A DNA stretch of 64,000 bases from CAZKWG01 sp964615375 (GTDB lineage: Bacteria > Myxococcota_A > UBA796 > CAZKWG01). The stretch covers positions 1 to 64,000 of the forward strand of contig CAZTOW010000028.1 of the NCBI GenBank assembly GCA_964615375.1, given 5' to 3'. Shown here piece by piece: positions 25,249 through 33,279 of this stretch. The position numbers were made by a program, and so were the translations under genes. Below the pieces are notes generated by a model. The model was not told where the DNA came from. It saw nothing but the letters and a program-made list of their open reading frames with translations, and did not search any database. Position 1 is the stretch's first letter; every line of letters begins with the position of its first letter.

Positions 25249-25839
25249 GTGACGCGCACCGCCAAGATCCTGCTCCTGCTGCTGGCCCTCCCGCTCGCCC
25301 TGCTCGGCGCGGGCGCGACGAAGGTCCGCACCGTGGGCAGCGACGAGATGAGCCCCTCCATCCGGGCCGGGGATCGCGTGCTCATCCTCCCGCTGGAGCC
25401 CATCCGCGGGGACGTGGTCGCGCTCCAGGACCCGCTCGACCCCGCCCGCGTGGTGCTGCGACGCGCCATCGCCGACGGCAGCAAGCGCGTGCGCTACGAG
25501 GACGGCGAGCTTCGGGTGGACGTCAAGCGCATCCGCCAGAAGGAGATGGGCGAGCTGGACGGCGACCGGGTCACGCAGGAGACCATGTGGAGCAAGCCGC
25601 CCGCCCGCGCCAACACCTGGCTGCTCCGCTACAAGAAGGAGCCGGTCAAGTGGAAGGCCGAGGTGGTGCCGGTGCCCGACGGCTCCTGGTACCTGCTGGC
25701 GGACAACCGCGACGGCGCGGTGGACAGCCGCTGGTGGGGGCCCATCTCCACGGATCGCTTCCTGGGCGTGGTGCGGCTGCGCTACGGGCCCGCGGACGAC
25801 TGGCGGCCCGAGTGGGAGATCCTGAACCCCATCCCCTGA
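25249..25839 (+). CDS. Signal peptidase I (S26)-like protein lacking the catalytic Ser/Lys dyad
   Basis: A 196-residue protein with one N-terminal membrane helix (about 6-22) and the S26 fold. Box E is intact (DNRDGAVDSRWWG, about 152-164) and the GD of box C is present. In box B the residue before Met, normally the catalytic Ser (S-M-x-P), is Glu (DEMSPS). In box D the general-base Lys position of the K-R pair is Arg (VVLRRAIA). It is therefore probably not a canonical signal peptidase, and may be a pseudoenzyme or use other residues. Preceded by a TAnnnT box without a ribosome-binding site. Confidence 0.75.
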   Translation: MTRTAKILLLLLALPLALLGAGATKVRTVGSDEMSPSIRAGDRVLILPLEPIRGDVVALQDPLDPARVVLRRAIADGSKRVRYEDGELRVDVKRIRQKEMGELDGDRVTQETMWSKPPARANTWLLRYKKEPVKWKAEVVPVPDGSWYLLADNRDGAVDSRWWGPISTDRFLGVVRLRYGPADDWRPEWEILNPIP

Positions 25840-25848
25840 GGCGGGCGA

Positions 25849-26076
25849 TCAGGCCAGCAGCACGGCCTCCTCGGCCAGATCGACGAGCTCGGTGGGGCGC
25901 TCGCTGAAGCGCGGATCGGTGAAGCCGGCGAGGGCGACGACCGGATCGGTGCTCTCCAGATCCTCGTCGTCCACCATCTCCATCCACGCCGAGACGTCCG
26001 GCAGCGCGAGCAGCTCGGCGGGGACCGCGGCGGGCAGGAAGGCGAAGGAGAAGACGGAGACGGGGAGCGCGTTCAT
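25849..26076 (-). CDS. Small hypothetical protein, acidic C terminus
   Basis: A 75-residue protein. GAGG precedes the ATG by about seven bases. The N terminus is hydrophobic (residues 3-25), and the rest is acidic with DDEDLESTD in the middle. It could be a small membrane or exported peptide, or a peptide precursor, but no modification enzyme is adjacent. It is convergent with the signal-peptidase-like gene and divergent from the membrane glycosyltransferase-like gene. No family is recognised. Confidence 0.5.
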   Translation of the reverse strand: MNALPVSVFSFAFLPAAVPAELLALPDVSAWMEMVDDEDLESTDPVVALAGFTDPRFSERPTELVDLAEEAVLLA

Positions 26077-26184
26077 GGCAGACCTCGGGCGACGCGCGGC
26101 CTGGAGGGCCCGCGGGAGAGAGGGGAGCGGTGTCGCTCGGAACACAACTCTCTTATTCGGGATGTGGGGGGGAGGCGAATTTGT

Positions 26185-26203
26185 GCGGACATAAATTGTC
26201 CGC
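26185..26203. promoter_or_regulatory. Inverted repeat in an AT-rich divergent region, candidate operator
   Basis: Arms GCGGACA and TGTCCGC enclose TAAAT. The sequence lies in an unusually AT-rich patch between the divergent starts at 26076 (minus) and 26293 (plus). A related half-match CAAATTTGC follows at about 26227. The symmetry and composition suggest a transcription-factor site. Confidence 0.5.
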
Positions 26204-26280
26204 TTCAAGCCTCTCGACCGAGGCTGCAAATTTGCTGCGGATCCACCCGCAGGGGGCGGGATCCTGAGGCGCACAGGCGC

Positions 26281-26286
26281 TACCTT
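26281..26286 (+). promoter_or_regulatory. Candidate -10 element TACCTT for the 26293 gene
   Basis: TACCTT lies six bases before the ATG at 26293, and no ribosome-binding site intervenes. This is consistent with a leaderless message. Confidence 0.45.
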
Positions 26287-26292
26287 GGGCCC

Positions 26293-28425
26293 ATGTCGAG
26301 CCCACCCCTGATCCAGACCCTCCGCGAAGACCCTCGCCAGCTCGCCCGCGCCGTGGCCCTGGGCCTCTTCGCGGTGGCGCTCATCGTCACCGCCTGGCTG
26401 GGCGACGACTGCCTCATCTCGCTGCGCATGGTGGCCAACGCGGTGAGCGGGCACGGCCTGGTGTGGAACCCGGGCGAGCGAGTGCAGGCGTTTACGCACC
26501 CGCTGTGGGTGCTGCTGCTGCTGCCGCTGGTGACGGTGACGCGCGAGCTCTACTACACGACGCTGGGGACCAACCTGCTGCTGAGCGGGGCGGCGGTGGC
26601 GCTCCTCGCGACGCGCACCGCGGGCTCGCCGCTGGGGGGAGCGGTGGCCACCCTCGGGCTGCTGTGCTCCAAGAGCTTCCTGGACTACTCCACCAGCGGG
26701 CTGGAGAACCCGCTCACCCACCTGCTGCTGGCCGCCGCGCTCACGGTCCTCCTGCTGGAGCCCGCCTCCGAGCGCAAGGTGCTGCGCCTGTCGGTCCTGA
26801 TGGGCCTGGGCGTGACGACGCGGCACGACAACCTGCTGATGTTCGCCCCCCTGCTGGGCGCGGCCCTGCTGGAGACCCGCACGCGGGGCGCCCTGATGCG
26901 GGCGGGGGCGGGGGCGCTCCCCATCGGCCTGTGGACGCTGTTCTCGCTCTGGTACTACGGCTTCCCCTTCCCCAACACGGCCTACGCCAAGCTGGGCACG
27001 GGCATCCCGGCGATGGAGAAGGTGGCGCAGGGCCTCTACTACCTGGGGTGGACCGCGCTGCACGATCCGGCGACCCTGGCGCTGGCCGGGGCGGGGATCA
27101 CGCTCACCGTCCTGCGGCGCGATCGGGCGGCCTACGCTCCTGTGCTGGGGATGGGGCTCCACCTGCTCTACGTGGTGTGGATCGGCGGGGACTTCATGGG
27201 CGGGCGCTTCCTCTCCGGGGTGGCGCTGGTGGGGGCCGTGCTGCTGGGGCGGGCGTCTGAGCTCCCCGACCGGCGCACGGCGGGGCTGGCCGGGAGCCTG
27301 GCCCTGCTGGCCCTCGGCGCCTGGCTGCTGGGCCCCAGCTCCGACGAGAACAGCGCGACCTCCAAGAAGGGGCCGGTCAACTGGCACGGGATCACGGACG
27401 AGCGCGGCTATTACGACGAGCGCCTGGGGCTGCTCCAGGGCCTGCACAAGAGCTTCGCCCGCGCCGCCTTGGGCACGGCCCCGCGCTGGCAGGAGGACAC
27501 CGCGATCGAGCGCGTGGAGGTGGACGTCAGCATCGGGCTGTCCGGGCTCTTCGCCAAGCCGGGCACCTGGTACCTGGACCCGGTGGCGCTGGCCGACCCG
27601 CTGCTGGCCCGGCTGCCCATGCTCGACCGCGGCGGCTGGCGCCCCGGCCACTTCCTGCGCGCCATCCCCGACGGCTACCCGGAGACCCTGCTGAGCGGCG
27701 ACAACCGGCTCGAGGACCCGAAGCTGGCGGAGCTCTACGATCACCTGATCGTCGTCGTGCGCGGCGACCTGAACGCCCCCGGGCGTCTCTCCGAGATCAT
27801 CGCGTTCAACCTGGGCACGTACGCAGAACTGGTGGACGCCGAACGCTACCGGCACCCGCCCGTGGTGGAGCTGGACGCCTCCATCCTCCGCGATCGGGAG
27901 GGCCAGAACCTCTACCTGGGCCGCTTCGCCGCGCTGGGCGCGGTGGTCCACCTGGGCGAGAAGGCCCGCGGCGGCGCCGTCCTGCTGGGGCTCAGCGCGC
28001 GCCACCGCTACAAGGTGCAGTTTCAGCTGGGCAACGACCGCCTCGGGAAGGCCGTGGCCATCGAGGACGCGGACCCGGAAGACGGGGGCGTGGCGATCCG
28101 GCGCGTCGAGGTGCCCGAGGAGGCCCGCGGAGGCTTCGACACCCTGGTCCTGAGGCCCGAGCTGGAGGGCTCCGACCAGCAGTTCCGCCTCACCTACGTG
28201 GAGGTGGACCGCCGCGGGGCGCGCGCCGCCGAGGAGGGCGAGGACGAAGCCGGGCAGGGCGCCGCGGGCGCGGAGGCCCAGAGCGGCGACGCGGACGCCC
28301 GCAAGGCCGAGCGCGCCCGCAAGCGCAAGGAGGAGCGCGCCGCCCGGGAGGCCGAGCGCAAGGCGCAGAAGAAGAAGGGCCGGGACAAGAAGGGCCAGGA
28401 GCAGCCCCCGACCGAAGACGAGTGA
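26293..28425 (+). CDS. Polytopic membrane protein, GT-C glycosyltransferase-like
   Basis: A 710-residue protein. After a short cytoplasmic segment there are about ten membrane helices (to about residue 355). The first loop has an acidic pair (GDDCLISLRM, with WNPGERV and THPLW following), as in lipid-linked-sugar mannosyltransferases of the GT-C fold. A soluble periplasmic domain of about 270 residues follows, then a highly charged Glu/Lys/Arg tail from about 660. The start at 26293 is chosen from the TAnnnT spacing. It probably glycosylates surface molecules; donor unknown. Confidence 0.7.
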   Translation: MSSPPLIQTLREDPRQLARAVALGLFAVALIVTAWLGDDCLISLRMVANAVSGHGLVWNPGERVQAFTHPLWVLLLLPLVTVTRELYYTTLGTNLLLSGAAVALLATRTAGSPLGGAVATLGLLCSKSFLDYSTSGLENPLTHLLLAAALTVLLLEPASERKVLRLSVLMGLGVTTRHDNLLMFAPLLGAALLETRTRGALMRAGAGALPIGLWTLFSLWYYGFPFPNTAYAKLGTGIPAMEKVAQGLYYLGWTALHDPATLALAGAGITLTVLRRDRAAYAPVLGMGLHLLYVVWIGGDFMGGRFLSGVALVGAVLLGRASELPDRRTAGLAGSLALLALGAWLLGPSSDENSATSKKGPVNWHGITDERGYYDERLGLLQGLHKSFARAALGTAPRWQEDTAIERVEVDVSIGLSGLFAKPGTWYLDPVALADPLLARLPMLDRGGWRPGHFLRAIPDGYPETLLSGDNRLEDPKLAELYDHLIVVVRGDLNAPGRLSEIIAFNLGTYAELVDAERYRHPPVVELDASILRDREGQNLYLGRFAALGAVVHLGEKARGGAVLLGLSARHRYKVQFQLGNDRLGKAVAIEDADPEDGGVAIRRVEVPEEARGGFDTLVLRPELEGSDQQFRLTYVEVDRRGARAAEEGEDEAGQGAAGAEAQSGDADARKAERARKRKEERAAREAERKAQKKKGRDKKGQEQPPTEDE

Positions 28426-28439
28426 GGCGCCGCGCGCGC

Positions 28440-28456
28440 TATCCTGAGCGCGGAGG
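28440..28456 (+). promoter_or_regulatory. -10-like hexamer plus ribosome-binding site of the HAMP cyclase gene
   Basis: TATCCT at 28440-28445 is followed by GAGCGC and GGAGG (28452-28456), and CTG at 28463. The same TATCCT...GCGCGGAGG layout precedes the VWA lipoprotein at 24254-24272. Confidence 0.42.
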
Positions 28457-28507
28457 TGGGCGCTGCGCTCGGGCACGGACAGGCTCTCGCTCTGGCAGCG
28501 CTTCCAT

Positions 28508-29947
28508 GTGAGGCTCGGGCTCACGTATGGGGTGCTGGTCCTGCTGGTGCTCACGGCGCTGGCGGCGAGCCTTTACCATGTGGCGTCCGAGGCCGCGGTC
28601 TCGGGGGTGCAGGCTCACATCCGCGGCGTCGCCCTCGCCCTGGCCTCCGCGCTGGACGCCGAGCCGGTCGCCACCATCGAGGGCCCCTCCTCGCCTTCCT
28701 GGCCCACGCTGAAGGCCCGCCTCGACACGGTCCTGGACCAGGAGCCCGAGATCGAGAGCGTCTACGTCCTGCTGCCCACGGACCAGCCGGGCTGGATGCG
28801 CTTCGCCGGCGACGTCGTGCGCCACGGGGAGCCGGGCGTCCCCGGCGAGCGCTACGACGCCACCCAGGCCCCGCGCATGCTCGCCGGCCTGGAGGCGCCG
28901 ACCGTGGAGGAGGCCCCCTACTCGGACGCCTGGGGCACTTTCCTGTCGGGCTACGCGCCCCTCCGCGACGCCAGCGGGGCCGTGGTCGGCCTGGTGGGCG
29001 TGGACATCCGCATGGCCCGCGTGGAGCGCCTGGAGCGCCGCCTGCTGGGCGTCACGGCCTTGCTCTACGGGCTCGCCGTCGCCGCGCTGGTGCTGGTGGG
29101 CGCGGGCGTGGGCCGGAACCTGCGCGGCCCGCTGGAGCGCCTCATCGCCGTGACCAGCGCCGTGGAGGAGGGCGAGCTTCGCGCGCGCGCGGACCTCCGT
29201 CGCACGGATGAGTTCGGCCTCCTGGGCACCCACCTGGACCACATGGCGGCGGGGCTGGAGGAGAAGGAGCTCATCCGCGACACGTTTGGCCGCTACGTGA
29301 GCCGCGAGGTCGCCCGCGCCATCCTCAGCGGGCCCGAGGCCGCCCGCCTCGGCGGCGACCAGCGCGAGGTCACCGTGCTCTTCAGCGACGTGCGCGGCTA
29401 CTCCACGCTCAGCGAGCGCCTGCCCCCCGCCACCGTCGTCTCGCTGATGAACGAGTACTTCGGCGCCATGAGCGAGATCATCGAGGCTTATGGTGGCACG
29501 GTCATCGAGTTCCTGGGCGACGGGATCCTGGTGGCCTTCGGCGCCCCCGGGGACCTGCCCGCCCACGCCGAGCGGGCCGTGACCTGCGCGCTCGCCATGC
29601 AGCGGCGCCTCCTCGACCTGAACACGGGCTGGGAGCGCTCCGGCGTGGCGAAGCTCTGGCGCGAGCACGGCGTGGAGCGGCTCGGCGCCCGGATCGGCGT
29701 CCACAGCGGGCCGGTGGTGGCCGGGAACCTGGGCAGCCCGCGGCGCATGAAGTACGCCGTCATCGGCGACACCGTCAACGTCGCCAGCCGGGTGGAGGGC
29801 CTGAACAACGCGCTGGGCACCGAGGTGCTGCTCACCGCGGAGACCTTCGCCCGCCTCCCCCCCGAGCTCGCCGCGCGCGCCCGCGACCTCGGCGAGCACC
29901 CCGTCAAGGGCCGCACCCACCCCGTGCGCGTGTACACCGTCCCCTGA
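28508..29947 (+). CDS. Membrane-bound class III adenylate/guanylate cyclase with HAMP domain
   Basis: 479 residues from GTG 28508. A first membrane helix (about 5-27) is followed by an extracytoplasmic sensor (about 30-165), a second helix, HAMP (about 195-250) and a cyclase catalytic domain. The two metal Asp residues are in VLFSDVRGYS and FLGDGILVAF. The lower part IGVHSGPVVAGNLGS...VIGDTVNVASRVEGL is complete, so it should be active. The reading frame extends upstream to CTG 28463, which has GGAGG at six bases and adds a basic N terminus (RSGTDRLSLWQRFHV); this is probably the real start. It makes cAMP or cGMP in response to an envelope signal. Confidence 0.88.
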   Translation: MRLGLTYGVLVLLVLTALAASLYHVASEAAVSGVQAHIRGVALALASALDAEPVATIEGPSSPSWPTLKARLDTVLDQEPEIESVYVLLPTDQPGWMRFAGDVVRHGEPGVPGERYDATQAPRMLAGLEAPTVEEAPYSDAWGTFLSGYAPLRDASGAVVGLVGVDIRMARVERLERRLLGVTALLYGLAVAALVLVGAGVGRNLRGPLERLIAVTSAVEEGELRARADLRRTDEFGLLGTHLDHMAAGLEEKELIRDTFGRYVSREVARAILSGPEAARLGGDQREVTVLFSDVRGYSTLSERLPPATVVSLMNEYFGAMSEIIEAYGGTVIEFLGDGILVAFGAPGDLPAHAERAVTCALAMQRRLLDLNTGWERSGVAKLWREHGVERLGARIGVHSGPVVAGNLGSPRRMKYAVIGDTVNVASRVEGLNNALGTEVLLTAETFARLPPELAARARDLGEHPVKGRTHPVRVYTVP

Positions 29948-29957
29948 GCGGAGGCCC

Positions 29958-31370
29958 TCAGACCCGGAGCTGCCCGCGCTCGAGCTGGTAGCCGCCCTCG
30001 ACCTCGCGGAAGCGGAAGACCGGCAGCCCCGGCGGCACCGGCTCATCCGGGCCCAGGACCAGCACCACGTTCGGGTTCGCGCACAGCTCCTCCGCCGGCG
30101 CCGTCGCGGTCTCCGCCGGGCCCGGGGGGACGAGGGCGCTGAGCCCGTCCACCACCACCGCCGGGTCACCCCGCAGCGCGCCCAGGGCCGCCTGGACCTC
30201 GCTGGGCTCCGGCTGGTCCTCGGGCAGCCAGTACAAGTGGGGGTTGCTGTTGCCCAGCTCCGTCAGCGCAGCGCGGTGCGCCGGGTCCGGCACCATCACC
30301 ACGCTGCCCCAGGTGCTCGCCCAGCGCGCCGCCGCCGCCGCCAGCGCGTGGTCGCGGGTCGGCGAGACCCAGACCTGCGCCGGACCGCGCCCCGAGGGCT
30401 CGCCCGCGTCGCCCGTGTACGAGGGCCCCGGGCCCATGGGCCGCAGCCGCCCCGCCGGGCCCGCGCGCAACCGGAACCAGGCCACGCTCCCGCCCAGCAG
30501 CCCGCCCGCCAGGAAGACGCCCAGGCTCAGCAGCGTGAAGGACCCGCCGATCTGCGAGGCCCCCGAGGTCTGCCCGCCCGCGCCCGGCATGGACGTGTTC
30601 TGGTTCGGGCTGCGCATCTCGGTGGTGGAGACCGTGGCCTCCAGGTTGTCGCCCAGGCCCACCAGGCGGGAGACCGTGCCGCCGCCCTCCTTGAGCGTGA
30701 CCTCCACCGCCGGGTCGCGCATGTCCTTGTCGACGTCGAAGTTGAAGCTGAGCAGCTCCTTCTCGCCGGAGACCAGCAGGATCAGGTCGGCCGTGACCGG
30801 GTACAGGTCCACCAGCCCGGTCCAGATCTGGTCGCCCTTCTCGATGTCCGGGGGGACGCCGTCGTCCTTCAGCCCGATGTCGATGGACTCGCCGCCCGAG
30901 CCCATGCGGGCCATCGGCGAGTCCGCCAGCAGGCCCTCGGGGTCCTTCACCCGCAGGATGAAGGGCGCCCCGTACTTGCTCATCCCCTCGGCGTCGGCTC
31001 CCGAGGGAGGCTGCTGGCCGCCCGGCGCTCCCGGAGCTCCCGGCTGACCCCCTTGCTGGCCGCCCGGCGCTCCCGGAGCCCCCGGCTGACCCCCTTGCTG
31101 GCCGCCTGGCTGGCCGCCCGGCTGCCCCCCTGGCTGTCCACCCTGCTGACCGCCCTGCTGCCCCCCGGGGCTCGGCGGCTGACCGCCCCCCGGAGAGCCC
31201 GGCGCCCCGGGCTGCGCGCCCCCGGGCGAACCCGGAGAGCCGGCGGGAGAGCCCGCGACCTGCGCGTTTCCGCCCATTCCCGGCGTCGCCGTGGGGTTCT
31301 GCCCTCCCGCCCCCTGCGTTCGGGAGGGGGTCGTCTGGGCCAGGGCTGCAGCGAGCAGGAGCCACGTCAT
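29958..31370 (-). CDS. Single-pass membrane protein with collagen-like Gly-rich region
   Basis: About 470 residues from ATG 31370, which overlaps the upstream stop as ATGA. A signal peptide is followed by a low-complexity Gly/Pro/Gln region (about 20-125) with repeats such as GGQPGAPGAP. An extracytoplasmic beta domain (about 130-260), one membrane helix near 280-300 and a cytoplasmic Rossmann-like domain (about 330-470) follow. It forms a coupled pair with the gene before it, which has a similar layout. Function unknown; a trans-envelope sensor is one possibility. Confidence 0.6.
   Translation of the reverse strand: MTWLLLAAALAQTTPSRTQGAGGQNPTATPGMGGNAQVAGSPAGSPGSPGGAQPGAPGSPGGGQPPSPGGQQGGQQGGQPGGQPGGQPGGQQGGQPGAPGAPGGQQGGQPGAPGAPGGQQPPSGADAEGMSKYGAPFILRVKDPEGLLADSPMARMGSGGESIDIGLKDDGVPPDIEKGDQIWTGLVDLYPVTADLILLVSGEKELLSFNFDVDKDMRDPAVEVTLKEGGGTVSRLVGLGDNLEATVSTTEMRSPNQNTSMPGAGGQTSGASQIGGSFTLLSLGVFLAGGLLGGSVAWFRLRAGPAGRLRPMGPGPSYTGDAGEPSGRGPAQVWVSPTRDHALAAAAARWASTWGSVVMVPDPAHRAALTELGNSNPHLYWLPEDQPEPSEVQAALGALRGDPAVVVDGLSALVPPGPAETATAPAEELCANPNVVLVLGPDEPVPPGLPVFRFREVEGGYQLERGQLRV
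31030..31320. repeat. Tandem low-complexity repeats coding the collagen-like region
   Basis: On the minus strand this segment encodes repeated GGQ, GGQP and GAPGAP units. Two near-identical 42-base copies are visible around 31030-31115. Such arrays change length by slippage and can also be misassembled. Confidence 0.6.
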
Positions 31371-32680
31371 CGCGCTCGCCATTCTCCCTCATGTGGGGAC
31401 AGGGTGAGCTCGGGCAGCGCCGCGGGGGCGGGCTCGCCCTCCAGCACCAGCACGAGGATTGCGCCGGATGGAAGCCCAGCCAGGAGCGTCGCCTCCGGCG
31501 TGTTGCCCAGCCCTCCCGCCCACGAGAGCGCCCCGGCGCGCGCCAGCACGGCGGGGGGCACGATGGCGCGTGCGGCAACCGCGCTCACTGAATCCAGAAC
31601 GTCATCGACGTCCGACGACACACTGAACAGAATCACGGAGCCTGGACCCGGGGAGGGCGCCGCGCGCAGGGCGGGGTCCACCACCAGCACGGGTCGGAGC
31701 TGGGCGAGCCGCGGCAGAAGCCAGCCCGCCAGCGCGCTCCCCTGCCCCGCCGGGGCCCGCAGGATCAGGCTCCCCGCGGGCGCGCCGGGCAGGATCGGCG
31801 GCGGCGGCAGCGCGCGGGCGTGGGGGATGGCGCCGGGCCGACCGCGCCCGATCCGCCAGGCGATCCCGCCCACCGCCAGCGCGAGCAGGACCGAGATCGC
31901 GAGCTGGAGCCCGTCCGGCCCGGAGAGAGCGCCCGGCGTCGGGCCCCCCGGCTGCTGAGGCTCGCCCGGACCCGGCGGCGGCCCCTGCACCCGCGGCGCG
32001 TCCTCCCGGCGCGGCATGCTCGCCCGGTCCAGGATCGGCCAGGACGCCACCGCGGCCCCCTGCTCGTCCACCCGCACCTGCCGCAGCCCGATCTCCGGCG
32101 GCCAGGAGAGCGAGCCCAGCGCGCGCGGCGCCTGCCCCGGCAGCCTCAGCGAGAGCGTGAGCTCCCCGTCGTCCACGAGCCCGGCGCAGGTGCGCGCCCC
32201 GTCGTTGGCCACCGGGTCCGGGAAGCGCCCGTCGTCCGGGCAGGCGAGCTCCACCGATCCGCGCGCGCCCTCCACCGAGAGGCGCGGGGCGGACTCTCCG
32301 TCCACGCGGACCTCCACCAGCAGCGCGGCCGAGCCCGGTCGCGGCGTCCCCCCGCCCGCCCGCGGCTCCAGGGGGCGCGTGCTCAGCCGGAGGGTGTCGC
32401 CGAGCCGCTCGATCACCACCGCCTCCGGGGCCTCCCCCAGCGTGAGCTCCCGCGCCTGCACGAGGCGCTCCCCGTCCAGCAGCAGGCCCACGGCGTCCAG
32501 CTCGGCCGGGAGCTCGCCCGCCGGGCAGGTCCAGACGCCGTCCCCGTCAAGGTCGTCGCAGCGCACCGAGCGCTCCTCGAGCCCCGGCGCCAGCAGCAGC
32601 ACCACCGATCGGGCCTCGCCCGCCCCGATCACGGCGGGCTGGGTGGCGAACGCCAGCGAGGACCAGAGGAGCCAGCTCAT
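31367..32680 (-). CDS. Single-pass membrane protein, coupled partner of the collagen-like protein
   Basis: A 437-residue protein. A signal peptide (residues 1-13) precedes an extracytoplasmic beta-rich domain containing a short CDDLDGDGVWTCP calcium-loop-like motif (about 41-53). A Pro-rich linker, one membrane helix at about 265-285 and a cytoplasmic alpha/beta domain follow. The order of parts copies that of the downstream gene, with which it overlaps by ATGA. A TATCCT box stands seven bases before its ATG. No family is recognised. Confidence 0.62.
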   Translation of the reverse strand: MSWLLWSSLAFATQPAVIGAGEARSVVLLLAPGLEERSVRCDDLDGDGVWTCPAGELPAELDAVGLLLDGERLVQARELTLGEAPEAVVIERLGDTLRLSTRPLEPRAGGGTPRPGSAALLVEVRVDGESAPRLSVEGARGSVELACPDDGRFPDPVANDGARTCAGLVDDGELTLSLRLPGQAPRALGSLSWPPEIGLRQVRVDEQGAAVASWPILDRASMPRREDAPRVQGPPPGPGEPQQPGGPTPGALSGPDGLQLAISVLLALAVGGIAWRIGRGRPGAIPHARALPPPPILPGAPAGSLILRAPAGQGSALAGWLLPRLAQLRPVLVVDPALRAAPSPGPGSVILFSVSSDVDDVLDSVSAVAARAIVPPAVLARAGALSWAGGLGNTPEATLLAGLPSGAILVLVLEGEPAPAALPELTLSPHEGEWRAR

Positions 32681-32687
32681 CGGGGGC

Positions 32688-32693
32688 AGGATA
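32688..32693 (-). promoter_or_regulatory. Candidate -10 element TATCCT for the 32680 gene
   Basis: On the minus strand TATCCT is separated from the ATG at 32680 by seven bases (GCCCCCG), leaving no room for a ribosome-binding site. Confidence 0.45.
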
Positions 32694-32730
32694 CTGCTGA
32701 TCAGGCGTTTACGGTAGCGAGGGGGTGTCC

Positions 32731-33270
32731 ATGCTCGTGCCAGGACACATGGCCCCGCGCCTTTGCGCGGAGAGCGTGGACGGCGCGCCGCTCCGCTGGC
32801 CGGGGGGCGAGGGGCGCGGGCTGCTGGTGGCCTTCCTGCGCCCGGCGGAGAGCCCGCACGGCCGCCTGGCGCTGCTGGAGCTCCAAGCGGCCCGGGGTGA
32901 GCTCGCCGCGGCGGATATCGGCCTCGTCGCCGTGATCCCGTCGCGCCGGGAGGCCATCCTCGCCCGCCCGGAGGCGCGCGGGCTCCCCGCCGTGGCGGAC
33001 CCCGAGGGCGCGCTGGCTGCCGCCTGGGGCATGGGGCGCGACCCGCTCGGCCTCTACACCCTCCGCGGGCTCCAGCAGGGCCTGTGCTCCCGCCGCGAGG
33101 CCCTCCGGGCGCTCCGCCTCGGGGGCTCGCCGCGCGCGCTGCGGGCGCCCTGGCTCCCCGCCACGCTGCTCCTGGACGCCGAGGGTCGGGTGCGCTGGTC
33201 CCGGCTCGGCTGCTCCCGGACCGAGCGCCCGGAGATCGCGGGGGCCCTCGCCGCCCTGAGACAGTGGTAG
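32731..33270 (+). CDS. Peroxiredoxin-like (AhpC/TSA) protein without the peroxidatic cysteine
   Basis: About 179 residues with the thioredoxin-fold pattern of the AhpC/TSA group: a GLLVAFLRP strand, LALLELQ helix, IGLVAVIPS strand, DPEGALAAAWGM, and ATLLLDAEGRVRWSRLG. At the active site, where family members have WCPxC or VCP, it reads ESPHG, so Ser replaces the peroxidatic Cys. It is unlikely to be a normal peroxidase. ATG 32731 is chosen for GAGGGGG five bases upstream; GTG 32725 is the alternative. It opens a plus-strand run of genes. Confidence 0.7.
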   Translation: MLVPGHMAPRLCAESVDGAPLRWPGGEGRGLLVAFLRPAESPHGRLALLELQAARGELAAADIGLVAVIPSRREAILARPEARGLPAVADPEGALAAAWGMGRDPLGLYTLRGLQQGLCSRREALRALRLGGSPRALRAPWLPATLLLDAEGRVRWSRLGCSRTERPEIAGALAALRQW

Positions 33271-33273
33271 GGT
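33268..33273 (+). promoter_or_regulatory. Candidate -10 element TAGGGT for the 33280 gene
   Basis: TAGGGT ends six bases before the ATG at 33280. The hexamer begins with the last bases of the preceding gene. There is no ribosome-binding site. Confidence 0.4.
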
Positions 33274-33279
33274 TCGCCG

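Noticed and set aside
25849..28554. A 901-codon minus-strand open frame
   Set aside because: Only its last 75 codons, which start after a ribosome-binding site, look like a gene. The rest is the shadow of the 26293 gene.
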